Assembly: GCA_964564915.1 (NCBI GenBank)
Contig: CAZMCU010000001.1
Span: 1-64,000, forward strand
Direction: 5' to 3'
DNA: 64,000 nucleotides
From: JAFGBM01 sp964564915
Lineage (GTDB): Bacteria > Actinomycetota > Actinomycetes > Actinomycetales > Demequinaceae
The translations under genes and the position numbers were made by a program. Shown piece by piece: positions 36,983-43,942 of this stretch (its first letter is position 1; the number at the start of each line of letters is the position of its first letter). Below the pieces are notes generated by a model, which saw only the letters and a program-made list of their open reading frames with translations, was not told where the DNA came from and ran no database searches.

Positions 36983-38032
36983 GTGATGTACGCGAGACTC
37001 ACCGATGGGGTAACCGCAGCCGTCCGGGCTGCCTTGTCGGGGGATGTTCGGGGCATCGCGGTCGCCACCTCGGGGACAACCGGCCAGCCGCGCGAGGTCC
37101 TCATCGGGCGCGAGGCTCTCCGCTCCTCCGCCGAGGCGACTCATCGTCGCCTCGCGGGGCCGGGACGCTGGCTGCTCGCCGTCCCGACCGATCGGATCGC
37201 GGGGATCCAAGTGCTGGTTCGATCCTTTCTTGCCGGGACCACTCCCGTCGCTATGCCCCCGAGGCCGTTCACCCCGGAGACTTTCACGGCCACGGCCCGC
37301 CTCCTCGTCGAATCGACGGATGCGGGTGTCCCCTTGTACACCTCACTCGTTCCCACCCAGGTGCGGAGGTTGCTCTCGTCGGCCGAGGGGACACGTGCTC
37401 TCGAGTCTCTCACCGCGGTCCTCGTCGGAGGCGCCAGGCTCACCATCTCCTCGGTACCCACCACCGTCGTCGAAACCTACGGGGCGACGGAAACCTCGGG
37501 TGGATGTGTCTATGCGGGGTTACCCCTCGATGGTGTTCAGGTACGGGTTTCCGACAATGGTCGGATCAGGATCGCGGGCGCCACCCTCGCCGACGGGTAT
37601 GCGGACGGTGACGACGATGCCTTCGTCCACACCGACGGCGTGCGCTGGTTCGTGACGAGTGATTGTGGCGCGCTCAGGGAAGGACGGCTTGAGGTCCTAG
37701 GACGCGCGGACGATGTCATCGTCACCGGGGGCCATAAAGTGCATCCCGTTTCCGTTGAGCATGCTCTCGTCGCACTGGACGGCATCGACGAGGCCGTGGT
37801 CGTCGGTGTACCCGATCCGGAGTGGGGGGAACGGGTCGTGGCCCTGGTGGTCGCGAGGGACGGAACGAACGTGCCGTCAGCGAAGGACGTGCGATCCGCA
37901 CTCGCCGACAGCCTTCCTCGATTCGCCATGCCCCGAGAGGTGCATGCGGTCGGTAGGCTTCCCGTGGTCGACAACGGCAAGATCGACCGCGGCGCGGCGA
38001 GGAGACTCGCCCAAAGCGGACCACAGGAGTGA
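36983..38032 (+). CDS. menE: o-Succinylbenzoate-CoA ligase
   Basis: 349 residues, a short adenylate-forming enzyme as usual for actinobacterial MenE. ATSGTTGQPREV is the phosphate-binding loop, YGATETSGG the adenine-binding motif, GRADDVIVTGGHKVHP the hinge, and VVDNGKIDRG carries the catalytic lysine. It activates o-succinylbenzoate with CoA before MenB acts. GTG 36983 fits the leaderless promoter; ATG 36986 follows immediately and would give a protein one residue shorter. The stop overlaps menA (GTGA). Confidence 0.9.
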   Translation: MMYARLTDGVTAAVRAALSGDVRGIAVATSGTTGQPREVLIGREALRSSAEATHRRLAGPGRWLLAVPTDRIAGIQVLVRSFLAGTTPVAMPPRPFTPETFTATARLLVESTDAGVPLYTSLVPTQVRRLLSSAEGTRALESLTAVLVGGARLTISSVPTTVVETYGATETSGGCVYAGLPLDGVQVRVSDNGRIRIAGATLADGYADGDDDAFVHTDGVRWFVTSDCGALREGRLEVLGRADDVIVTGGHKVHPVSVEHALVALDGIDEAVVVGVPDPEWGERVVALVVARDGTNVPSAKDVRSALADSLPRFAMPREVHAVGRLPVVDNGKIDRGAARRLAQSGPQE

Positions 38033-38916
38033 GGGCAGAACTCATGGCAGCAACGATGGGGGACTGGATCGCGGGCGCCCGCCCCCGAACGCTGACGACG
38101 GCCCTCTCTCCTGTCGCGGTTGGCTCCGCCTGCGCCATGGCCGTTAGCGCTTTTCGACCGGGATACGCACTCCTCGCTCTCGGTATCGCCCTTGCCCTTC
38201 AAGTCGCCGCCAACTTTGCGAACGATTACTCGGACGGCGTCAGGGGTACCGATGTCAACCGGATTGGCCCGGAGAGGCTCGTCGCTTCGGGAAAGGCCCG
38301 TCCCTCCGCGGTGCGTCTAGCCGCGATTGCTACCTTCGCCGTCGGTTCCGTCCTCGGAATTTGGCTCACCGTCCTGTCAGGCCAGTGGTGGCTCCTTGCC
38401 GTTGGCGGCGCCGCCATCGTCGCCGCATGGACGTACACGGGTTCGAAAAATCCCTATGGGTACGTCGGTTGGGGTGAGTTCAGCGTGTTCGTGTTCTTCG
38501 GCCTCGTCGCTACCCTCGGGACGATGGTGACTCAGGCCGGTCGAATCACGTGGTGGGCGGTGGTCGCGGCGACGGGTGTCGGACTACACTCCGTCGCGAT
38601 GCTGCTCGTCAACAACATCCGCGACCGCGAATCTGACTCCCTTGTCGGCAAGCGCACGCTCGCCGTTCGACTCGGGGAGGGCCGAGTGCGATTCCTCTTC
38701 GGCACGTGCGTTACGGTACCGATGGTCACGGGTTCGATCGTGGCTTTCGAGCGGCCATGGGCCCTTCTCACGCTCCTCCTCCTCCTCCCGTCCGTCCTCG
38801 TCGCATTGGCGGTCATCGCCGGGGTGCGAGGAAGATCCATGCGAGCGGTCTTCGCCGGGGAGAGCGCGTTGGGACTCGGTTACGGACTTCTCCTCGCCCT
38901 CGGAATAGCGCTCTAG
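38029..38916 (+). CDS. menA: 1,4-dihydroxy-2-naphthoate polyprenyltransferase
   Basis: 295 residues with about eight or nine membrane helices of the UbiA family. The first aspartate motif is NFANDYSDGVRGTD and the second NNIRDRESDSLVGKRTLA. It attaches the polyprenyl chain, probably made by the synthase at 5947-6942, to the naphthoate ring in the membrane. Coupled to menE by a four-base overlap. Confidence 0.94.
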   Translation: MRAELMAATMGDWIAGARPRTLTTALSPVAVGSACAMAVSAFRPGYALLALGIALALQVAANFANDYSDGVRGTDVNRIGPERLVASGKARPSAVRLAAIATFAVGSVLGIWLTVLSGQWWLLAVGGAAIVAAWTYTGSKNPYGYVGWGEFSVFVFFGLVATLGTMVTQAGRITWWAVVAATGVGLHSVAMLLVNNIRDRESDSLVGKRTLAVRLGEGRVRFLFGTCVTVPMVTGSIVAFERPWALLTLLLLLPSVLVALAVIAGVRGRSMRAVFAGESALGLGYGLLLALGIAL

Positions 38917-38953
38917 CAGGGACACGTCGCTCCCCGTCGGCACCCGGGGAGGA

Positions 38954-39232
38954 CTAGCGCCTTCGCGGGCCCTTCGCGATGGGGGCAGCCCCCTCGGCTG
39001 TCTCATCGAGGTTCCCTCTCGCACTCGCACGTCCCACCCTCTGGCTCAGTGCGCGCTCTAGCCGTTGGCTCGGGACATCGTGGATCGGTCCGAACATCGC
39101 GTAGGTCACGAACCAGGCGAGGACGACGGCCCCCAGCACCGCGGTCCAGTGACGCCACCCCAGCGCCCACTCCGCAAGCAACGCGGCGAAGAAGAGCGCC
39201 ACGCGCGCGACCCAGTACATCAATGCCTTCAC
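38954..39232 (-). CDS. DUF4229 family small membrane protein
   Basis: 92 residues with two hydrophobic segments (about 5-21 and 28-45) and a charged C-terminal tail. The short length, two helices and the position next to menA are typical of actinobacterial DUF4229 proteins, whose function is unknown. GTG 39232 is set by the -10 element six bases upstream; an ATG four codons later is the alternative. Confidence 0.72.
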   Translation of the reverse strand: MKALMYWVARVALFFAALLAEWALGWRHWTAVLGAVVLAWFVTYAMFGPIHDVPSQRLERALSQRVGRASARGNLDETAEGAAPIAKGPRRR

Positions 39233-39238
39233 GCGGCC

Positions 39239-39244
39239 AGTGTA
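39239..39244 (-). promoter_or_regulatory. -10 element TACACT of the DUF4229 gene, leaderless
   Basis: Six bases before GTG 39232 on the minus strand. Confidence 0.6.
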
Positions 39245-39253
39245 GTTGCGCGA

Positions 39254-39259
39254 TACAGT
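39254..39259 (+). promoter_or_regulatory. -10 element TACAGT of the PLDc_N gene, leaderless
   Basis: Six bases before ATG 39266. It is back to back with the minus-strand -10 at 39239-39244; the two start codons are only 33 bases apart. Confidence 0.65.
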
Positions 39260-39265
39260 GCCGCC

Positions 39266-39556
39266 ATGAAGACGCTCCTCCTCTTCCTCTTTTACATCGC
39301 GTTGGCCACGTATTGCATCGTTGACGTGGTCCAACGCCCAGAGGACTCCCCGCACGGTCTCCCCAAGGTCGTGTGGATTCTCATCCTGTTGTTTTTCCCG
39401 GTGATCCCCGCGCTCGTGTGGCTCTATCTCCGTTTCCAGGAACACACGCGAGACGCCCCTCGATCTCGCCCGCTTTCGCCGGACGACGACCCCGAGTACC
39501 TTCGGTGGTTGGCCGAACAGGAGAGGCGGCGACGCCGGTCCAACGGGGGAGAGTGA
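39266..39556 (+). CDS. Small membrane protein, PLDc_N-like
   Basis: 96 residues: two membrane helices (about 3-19 and 33-54) separated by a short loop, then a charged Arg/Asp-rich tail. The arrangement resembles the N-terminal membrane module of phospholipase D-type cardiolipin synthases (PLDc_N), found as free-standing small proteins in actinobacteria. No catalytic domain is attached. Confidence 0.68.
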   Translation: MKTLLLFLFYIALATYCIVDVVQRPEDSPHGLPKVVWILILLFFPVIPALVWLYLRFQEHTRDAPRSRPLSPDDDPEYLRWLAEQERRRRRSNGGE

Positions 39557-39592
39557 CCGTCGGCGATTCCCCAACCATGGCGTTTGGGGCGC

Positions 39593-40711
39593 CTAGCCGA
39601 CGTAGAAAGCCTCGATAGCGGGTCCAACCACCCGAATGTCGAACGAGCGCACGCGCTCGCGCTGATCGGCGTGTATCGCTCGACGCAACTGAGGATTCGT
39701 CACGAGACGGGTCAGAAGATCGGCGAACGCCTCGGTGTCTCTCGGATCGACGGCAACGTCGGGAGAGTCGCCCAGCACGCTCAGGTACCCGGGGTTATTG
39801 CCCCCAATGACGGCCCCAGCCCCCGCGGCCATCGCCTCGACGAGGATGATCCCAAAGCTCTCTCCCCCCGTGGCAGGGAACACCGCGATGTCGGCCTCGG
39901 CCAAGAAACTCGGCTTGGCCGCCTCCGAAACGAATCCCGGCATCGACACGAGCGCCGATAGCCCCAACGACTCCACGCGGGTGCGGACCTTCTCCGCGAG
40001 TGGTCCGCGACCGGCCAATCGGACGTCCATCGTGGCCCGGACGTCCTCCGGGACGCGGGCGAGTGCCTCCACCAACTCCAGCGCACCTTTCCGCTCGACC
40101 AGCCTTCCCAGGAAAGCCACGATCACGCGTCCCCGTTTTCCGGCACGAGGGTGAGCGGCCGCGGCGATACTGGTCACGTCGACGGCCGCGGGGATCATCC
40201 CGCACGGGACGCCAAAGGACCGCCGTGCGAATTCGGCGGCGGCGGGAGAGATCGCGCAGAACCGGTCGAAGCGACGGAGATTCCGGCGAAGCGCCAACCC
40301 CAGCGCACGGGTGGCAAATCGGGACGCTGCACCCGTCGGCAGGATGAGGAAGCTTCCCACGATGGCCACGGTGGACCCCTGAACCTTTCGTGCCTGAGTC
40401 ACCACTCTGCCGGCGAACAGCGGGGAATGGGGGGTTTGGACGTGGATCACGTCGAACCGCTCTCGCTTCAGGAATTCGCGGAGCATGCGACGCGACGTCG
40501 GCAGCGGGATACGGAGGGTGTTCCCGTTGAACTCCGTCGCGACGTTCCTGGCGAGCGAGTGGACGTTCTTCAGGTCGGTCCTGGTTGTACCGGAACACAG
40601 GTAGTGAACCTCGTGACCACTCCGAGCAAGGTAGGAGCCAAGGGTAAGGACGTATTGCTGAACGCCGTCCGGCCGATCGAGGCTATCGTCAAGGACGAGG
40701 GCGATCTTCAC
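39593..40711 (-). CDS. Glycosyltransferase family 4
   Basis: 372 residues with the GT-B fold. The N-terminal glycine-rich acceptor domain contains DSLDRPDGVQQYVLTLGSYL; the C-terminal donor domain has FLGRLVERKGALELVEAL and the E-x7-E region GGESFGIILVEAMAAG. Close in type to PimB/PimC-like mannosyltransferases of actinobacteria, and a related gene lies near the men cluster in mycobacteria, but donor and acceptor cannot be told from sequence. The GTG start overlaps the histidine phosphatase stop (GTGA). Confidence 0.88.
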   Translation of the reverse strand: MKIALVLDDSLDRPDGVQQYVLTLGSYLARSGHEVHYLCSGTTRTDLKNVHSLARNVATEFNGNTLRIPLPTSRRMLREFLKRERFDVIHVQTPHSPLFAGRVVTQARKVQGSTVAIVGSFLILPTGAASRFATRALGLALRRNLRRFDRFCAISPAAAEFARRSFGVPCGMIPAAVDVTSIAAAAHPRAGKRGRVIVAFLGRLVERKGALELVEALARVPEDVRATMDVRLAGRGPLAEKVRTRVESLGLSALVSMPGFVSEAAKPSFLAEADIAVFPATGGESFGIILVEAMAAGAGAVIGGNNPGYLSVLGDSPDVAVDPRDTEAFADLLTRLVTNPQLRRAIHADQRERVRSFDIRVVGPAIEAFYVG

Positions 40712-41328
40712 GTGGACACCGGACCGGTGGACAACGGCGTCGCGTACCCCACACCGATCACCTTCCCGTCCTCAACCGCGAGGCTCGTCAGTGACCCGAG
40801 GGCGCACTGACGCCTCCTCGGATCGTGAGCCAGTCTTCTTCCCTCGACGCTCAGCCGCGTTACCCAAATCGGCAACTGATGACTGACCAGCACGGTATCC
40901 CTCACCGGTTCGACGCGCGCGGCATCGAGGACCGCGGCGATCATGCGATCACGCTGCTCGACGTATGGCTCCCCCCAAGAGGGTCGACAGGGGTTCCTGA
41001 CTGCCCACAGCCTCTTGGGATGCACCAGGAACTTGGCGATCGGGTGAATCCTCAGCCCTTCGAACGAGTTCCCAGCCTCGATGAGCCGCTCGTCCGTCTC
41101 GACGGCCACACCGAAGGCCTCCCCAACAGGCGTGGCGGTCTGCTGCGCGCGAAGGAGGGGCGAGGCGACCACCCTCGCGACGTCGTATCCCGCCGCCTTG
41201 AGGTGCGCGGCCGCAACCCGCGCCATTTCCTCTCCCGCGGCACTCAACCGAAAGTCCGGAAGCCTCCCGTACAGGATCCCCTCGGGGTTATGAACGTGGC
41301 CGTGGCGCAGCAAGTGGACGGTCGGCAT
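40708..41328 (-). CDS. Histidine phosphatase family protein
   Basis: 206 residues. The RHG motif with phospho-acceptor H9 (VHLLRHGHVHNPEG), the LSAAGEEMARVAA segment, RAQQTATP and the late VLVSHQLPI with the second catalytic histidine define the phosphoglycerate mutase-like fold. The substrate is not evident. It forms a two-gene unit with the downstream glycosyltransferase. Confidence 0.88.
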   Translation of the reverse strand: MPTVHLLRHGHVHNPEGILYGRLPDFRLSAAGEEMARVAAAHLKAAGYDVARVVASPLLRAQQTATPVGEAFGVAVETDERLIEAGNSFEGLRIHPIAKFLVHPKRLWAVRNPCRPSWGEPYVEQRDRMIAAVLDAARVEPVRDTVLVSHQLPIWVTRLSVEGRRLAHDPRRRQCALGSLTSLAVEDGKVIGVGYATPLSTGPVST

Positions 41329-41334
41329 GACCCT

Positions 41335-41340
41335 AGTCTC
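41335..41340 (-). promoter_or_regulatory. -10 element GAGACT, leaderless
   Basis: Six bases before ATG 41328 on the minus strand. A weaker match to TANNNT than its neighbours. Confidence 0.35.
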
Positions 41341-41378
41341 CCAAATCCCTGGAGCCCCCCGCGCCGACCCGCCTCGCC

Positions 41379-41615
41379 TTACTTGAGGAAGGCGTGTAAC
41401 TTCTCCGGATCGATCCTCCAGAAGCCTCTCAAGATTCCGTCGACCGTCACGGCGGGCACGAGGTCGCTGTAGGTTTCCGCGGCGGCAAGATCCGAATCGA
41501 CATCCACCTCTTCCCATTCGACGCGTGCCCGGGAGCACACCTCGTCGACCACGGGCCGGGCATCGGCACAGAGGTGGCACCCGCTGCGGGTAAAGAGGAT
41601 CACTCGTGCCGCCAT
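41379..41615 (-). CDS. Glutaredoxin-like protein
   Basis: 78 residues with a thioredoxin fold. The redox motif is C-H-L-C (SGCHLCADA), and the proline-containing loop LVPAVTVDG follows later. It is probably a thiol-disulphide reductase. A similar small protein lies near serB1-type and bS22 genes in mycobacteria (Rv0508 region). ATG 41615 is chosen from the leaderless promoter and the fold boundary. Confidence 0.82.
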   Translation of the reverse strand: MAARVILFTRSGCHLCADARPVVDEVCSRARVEWEEVDVDSDLAAAETYSDLVPAVTVDGILRGFWRIDPEKLHAFLK

Positions 41616-41621
41616 GCGCCG

Positions 41622-41627
41622 ACGATA
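41622..41627 (-). promoter_or_regulatory. -10 element TATCGT of the glutaredoxin-like gene, leaderless
   Basis: Six bases before ATG 41615. A divergent -10 for the HAD gene lies at 41671. Confidence 0.6.
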
Positions 41628-41670
41628 CGCCTCGCGAATGGTGGGGAATAGGTGTTTGTGGTGAGGTAGA

Positions 41671-41676
41671 TAGGCT
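41671..41676 (+). promoter_or_regulatory. -10 element TAGGCT of the HAD hydrolase gene, leaderless
   Basis: Six bases before ATG 41683. Confidence 0.6.
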
Positions 41677-41682
41677 GGTGGA

Positions 41683-42513
41683 ATGACCGCCTCGGCGTCA
41701 CCCGAGGGGGCGCGCACGGTCGCGGCCTTCTTCGACGTGGACAACACCATCATCCGGGGGGCAAGCGCGTACCACATCGCTCGCGGCCTCCACCGTCGTG
41801 GCTATCTGAGAACCACCGCGATCATCCGGTTTGGTTGGCGCCAAATGAAGTACACCATGTTTGGGGAGAAAGCCGCCGGAATCGACAACATCCGATCGGA
41901 AGCGTTGTCGATCATCCGCGGGTGGAGCGTCGCCGAGATGACCGCGATCGGTGAGGAGGTCTTCGACGAAGTCCTCGCGCTCCGAATCTTCCCGGCGACC
42001 AAGGGTTTACTCGATGCCCACCTCGCGCGTGGGCACGAGGTTTGGCTCGTCACGGCAGCTCCCGTCGAGGTCGGAAGTCTCATTGCCCGACGTCTGGGAG
42101 CAACCGGAGCACTGGGAACGATCGCCGAGCACCAGCACGGCTACTACACCGGAGCCCTCATCGGGGATCTGCTTCACGGCGCGAGGAAGGCAACCGCCAC
42201 GATCCGACTCGCCAAGACTCGCGGCATCGATCTCGCCAACTCCTTCGCGTATGGGGATTCGACGAACGACATTCCCATCCTCACGACGGTGGGATTCCCG
42301 TGCGCGATCAACCCCGAGCGCAGGCTCCGGCGATACGCGAAGAGGCACAACTGGCCCATCCGTGATTTCCGAGGTAAGCGCAGCAACGGGAGGCGCGGTC
42401 TCATGGTGACGACGCTATCGGGCACCCTTTGGGTGTTCCTCGTCATCGTTCGGGGCCTCACGGCCCCCATCAGGGGTGCGTTTCGGGCCCTCTTCCGCCG
42501 TCGGCGAGGATGA
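41683..42513 (+). CDS. HAD-IB family phosphatase (SerB1-like)
   Basis: 276 residues. Nucleophile D18 and acid D20 are in FFDVDNTIIRG; LVTAAP is motif II, and GDSTNDIPIL motif III/IV. HAD-IB enzymes include phosphoserine phosphatase; this longer form with a basic C-terminal tail and a hydrophobic stretch (VTTLSGTLWVFLVIVRGL) resembles the SerB1/HAD-IB proteins of actinobacteria, whose substrates are mostly uncertain. Confidence 0.85.
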   Translation: MTASASPEGARTVAAFFDVDNTIIRGASAYHIARGLHRRGYLRTTAIIRFGWRQMKYTMFGEKAAGIDNIRSEALSIIRGWSVAEMTAIGEEVFDEVLALRIFPATKGLLDAHLARGHEVWLVTAAPVEVGSLIARRLGATGALGTIAEHQHGYYTGALIGDLLHGARKATATIRLAKTRGIDLANSFAYGDSTNDIPILTTVGFPCAINPERRLRRYAKRHNWPIRDFRGKRSNGRRGLMVTTLSGTLWVFLVIVRGLTAPIRGAFRALFRRRRG

Positions 42514-42540
42514 CGTCGCGGCGCCTCAGCGCCGACGACG
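42514..42540. terminator. Bidirectional terminator hairpin
   Basis: CGTCGCGGCGC (42514-42524), loop CTCA, then GCGCCG-A-CGACG (42529-42540): an 11-bp stem with one bulged A. It exactly fills the 27-base gap between the convergent stops of the HAD gene and the bS22 gene. Confidence 0.65.
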
Positions 42541-42639
42541 CTACTTCTTGTTGCGCCGCTGGTGACGCGTCTTGCGAAGGAGTTTGCGATGCTTCTTCTT
42601 CGACATGCGCTTGCGGCGCTTCTTGATGATGGAACCCAC
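42541..42639 (-). CDS. 30S ribosomal protein bS22 (AURKAIP1/COX24 domain)
   Basis: A 32-residue gene starting at GTG: MGSIIKKRRKRMSKKKHRKL, then LRKTRHQRRNKK. Almost every residue is basic and the KKRRKRMSKKKHRKLLR core is that of the small actinobacterial ribosomal protein bS22. A GAGG ribosome binding site sits five bases before the GTG. Next to it is a BldC-like regulator gene, the same pair as Rv0500A/Rv0500B in M. tuberculosis. Confidence 0.93.
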   Translation of the reverse strand: MGSIIKKRRKRMSKKKHRKLLRKTRHQRRNKK

Positions 42640-42705
42640 GGAACCTCACTCGCTGGCGCTGGATGGACGGACTGACGCGCGACCTTCGGGGCGCGAGACG
42701 GTTCC

Positions 42706-42945
42706 CTAGCCTACCGCTCCCGCGGAGCGCTCGTCGCTCTCAACGGGAAGACCGCCGTGAAGGGCAGCGTTCTCCATGAACATCTCCACGGCCTGCTGGG
42801 GTACGCGGAACGATCGACCAAAGCGGACGGCGGGCAAGTCCCCCGCGTGGACCCAGCGATAAACCGTCATGCGGGAAACCCTCAGCATGTCGGCGACCTC
42901 GGCGACGGTCAGGAACACCGTTCGCGGTGCGGCTGATTCTGCCAT
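42706..42945 (-). CDS. BldC-like excisionase-family DNA-binding protein
   Basis: 79 residues with a MerR/excisionase winged helix-turn-helix: FLTVAEVADMLRVSRMTVYR is the helix-turn-helix and AVRFGRSFRVPQQAVEMFM the wing and last helix. This is the family of BldC, a developmental regulator in Streptomyces, and of small mycobacterial proteins next to bS22. I see no close ribosome binding site; a promoter with a roughly 50-base leader lies upstream. Confidence 0.85.
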   Translation of the reverse strand: MAESAAPRTVFLTVAEVADMLRVSRMTVYRWVHAGDLPAVRFGRSFRVPQQAVEMFMENAALHGGLPVESDERSAGAVG

Positions 42946-43002
42946 GGCCTGTTTCCCATCCTCCGAAGCATCTGCCAGAGATATCGGCGCGATGCGCTCC
43001 CC

Positions 43003-43031
43003 ACTGTAGGGGGTGTTGTGACAGATGTGAA
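43003..43031 (-). promoter_or_regulatory. Sigma-70-type promoter of the BldC-like gene
   Basis: On the minus strand TTCACA (43026-43031), a 17-base spacer and TACAGT (43003-43008). This is the best matching -35/-10 pair I found in the window, and it would give a leader of about 50 bases. Confidence 0.55.
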
Positions 43032-43056
43032 GGCTGGGAAGCGAGCCTGGCCGGAC

Positions 43057-43844
43057 TCATTCGCCTCGGAGGGCCCGCGCGACCTCCTCGTCTGTGGTTT
43101 GAGAGAAGTCCTCATACCACTGGCCGACCGCCTGCATCCACGTCGGGGCGATGACGACGACGACCTCGTCCGCTTCGTCGGCGACGAGTTCGGCCGCGTC
43201 GCTGGACGCCACCCCCGCCGCGACCACGACTCGCGATGCCCCCATGGCTCGGGCCACCCGGCACGCCGCTAGCATCGTCCCCCCGGTCGCGAGGCCATCG
43301 TCGACGATGATGACGGTGCGCCGCGATAGGTTCGGTGCGGGCGCGTCCCCCCGGTAGGCGGCGACCCTCCTGTCGAGTTCCTCGCGCTCCCGCTTCTCGA
43401 TCTCCTCGACCGTCTCGTCGCCGATATGGAGCATGACGACGATGTTGTCGTCGACGACGCGGATGCCACCTTCTCCGATGGCGCCAAAGCCAAACTCCGG
43501 GCGCCCGGGAACGCCAAGTTTCCGCACGACGAGGACCCCGAGCGGTGCATCGAGACCCTTGGCAATCTCCGCTGCGACGATAACCCCACCTCGGGGGATG
43601 CCGAGCACCACTAGATCGTCGCCGCGCAAGTGGTCCAGGCCTCCGACGAGCTGGCGACCCGCCTCGACGCGATCNNNNNNNNNNNNNNNNNNNNNNNNNN
43701 NNNNNNNNNNNNNNNNNNNNNNNNNNNNNNNNNNNNNNNNNNNNNNNNNNNNNNNNNNNNNNNNNNNNNNNNNNCGCCGCGCAAGTGGTCCAGGCCTCCG
43801 ACGAGCTGGCGACCCGCCTCGACGCGATCGCGGATAGCATCCAC
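43057..43844 (-). CDS. Phosphoribosyltransferase domain protein, interrupted by assembly gap
   Basis: The PRPP-binding loop VIIVDDGLATGGTM and an N-terminal GIPRGGVIVA segment define a type I phosphoribosyltransferase like the one near this locus in mycobacteria (Rv0571c type). The 100-N gap at 43675-43774 and the 55-base duplication around it break the frame. Collapsing gap plus one repeat copy (155 bases) gives 633 bases, exactly 210 codons plus stop, reading from GTG 43844 to the stop at 43057. GTG 43844 fits a leaderless promoter. The substrate is unknown; a coiled, charged segment at the C-terminal third (EEIEKREREELDRR) is typical of this subgroup. Confidence 0.78.
43620..43674. repeat. 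55-base terminal overlap, left copy
   Basis: Identical to 43775-43829. Exactly 55 bases long and abutting the N run, it looks like the k-mer overlap of two assembly contigs that were scaffolded but not merged. Confidence 0.9.
43675..43774. other. Assembly gap of 100 N
   Basis: A run of exactly 100 N, the usual placeholder for a gap of unknown size. The flanking duplicate suggests the true gap length is zero. Confidence 0.98.
43775..43829. repeat. 55-base terminal overlap, right copy
   Basis: Second copy of the sequence at 43620-43674. Removing this copy and the N run restores the phosphoribosyltransferase frame. Confidence 0.9.
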
Positions 43845-43850
43845 GACTCC

Positions 43851-43856
43851 AGGGTA
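43851..43856 (-). promoter_or_regulatory. -10 element TACCCT of the phosphoribosyltransferase gene, leaderless
   Basis: Six bases before GTG 43844. Confidence 0.55.
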
Positions 43857-43929
43857 GGACAGACCCGCCAACGCGCACCCACATTGGGGAGGTTGTCCCC
43901 CAACGCTGGCGCTGCCCCAAGCGTCTACC

Positions 43930-43935
43930 TACTAT
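43930..43935 (+). promoter_or_regulatory. -10 element TACTAT of the DUF4349 gene, leaderless
   Basis: Seven bases before ATG 43943. It also contains the start of an upstream in-frame ATG (43934). Confidence 0.5.
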
Positions 43936-43942
43936 GAGCACC

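Noticed and set aside
43620..43829. A genuine tandem duplication inside the phosphoribosyltransferase gene
   Set aside because: The copies abut the N run on both sides at exactly 55 bases, as expected for a contig overlap, and keeping both breaks the reading frame.
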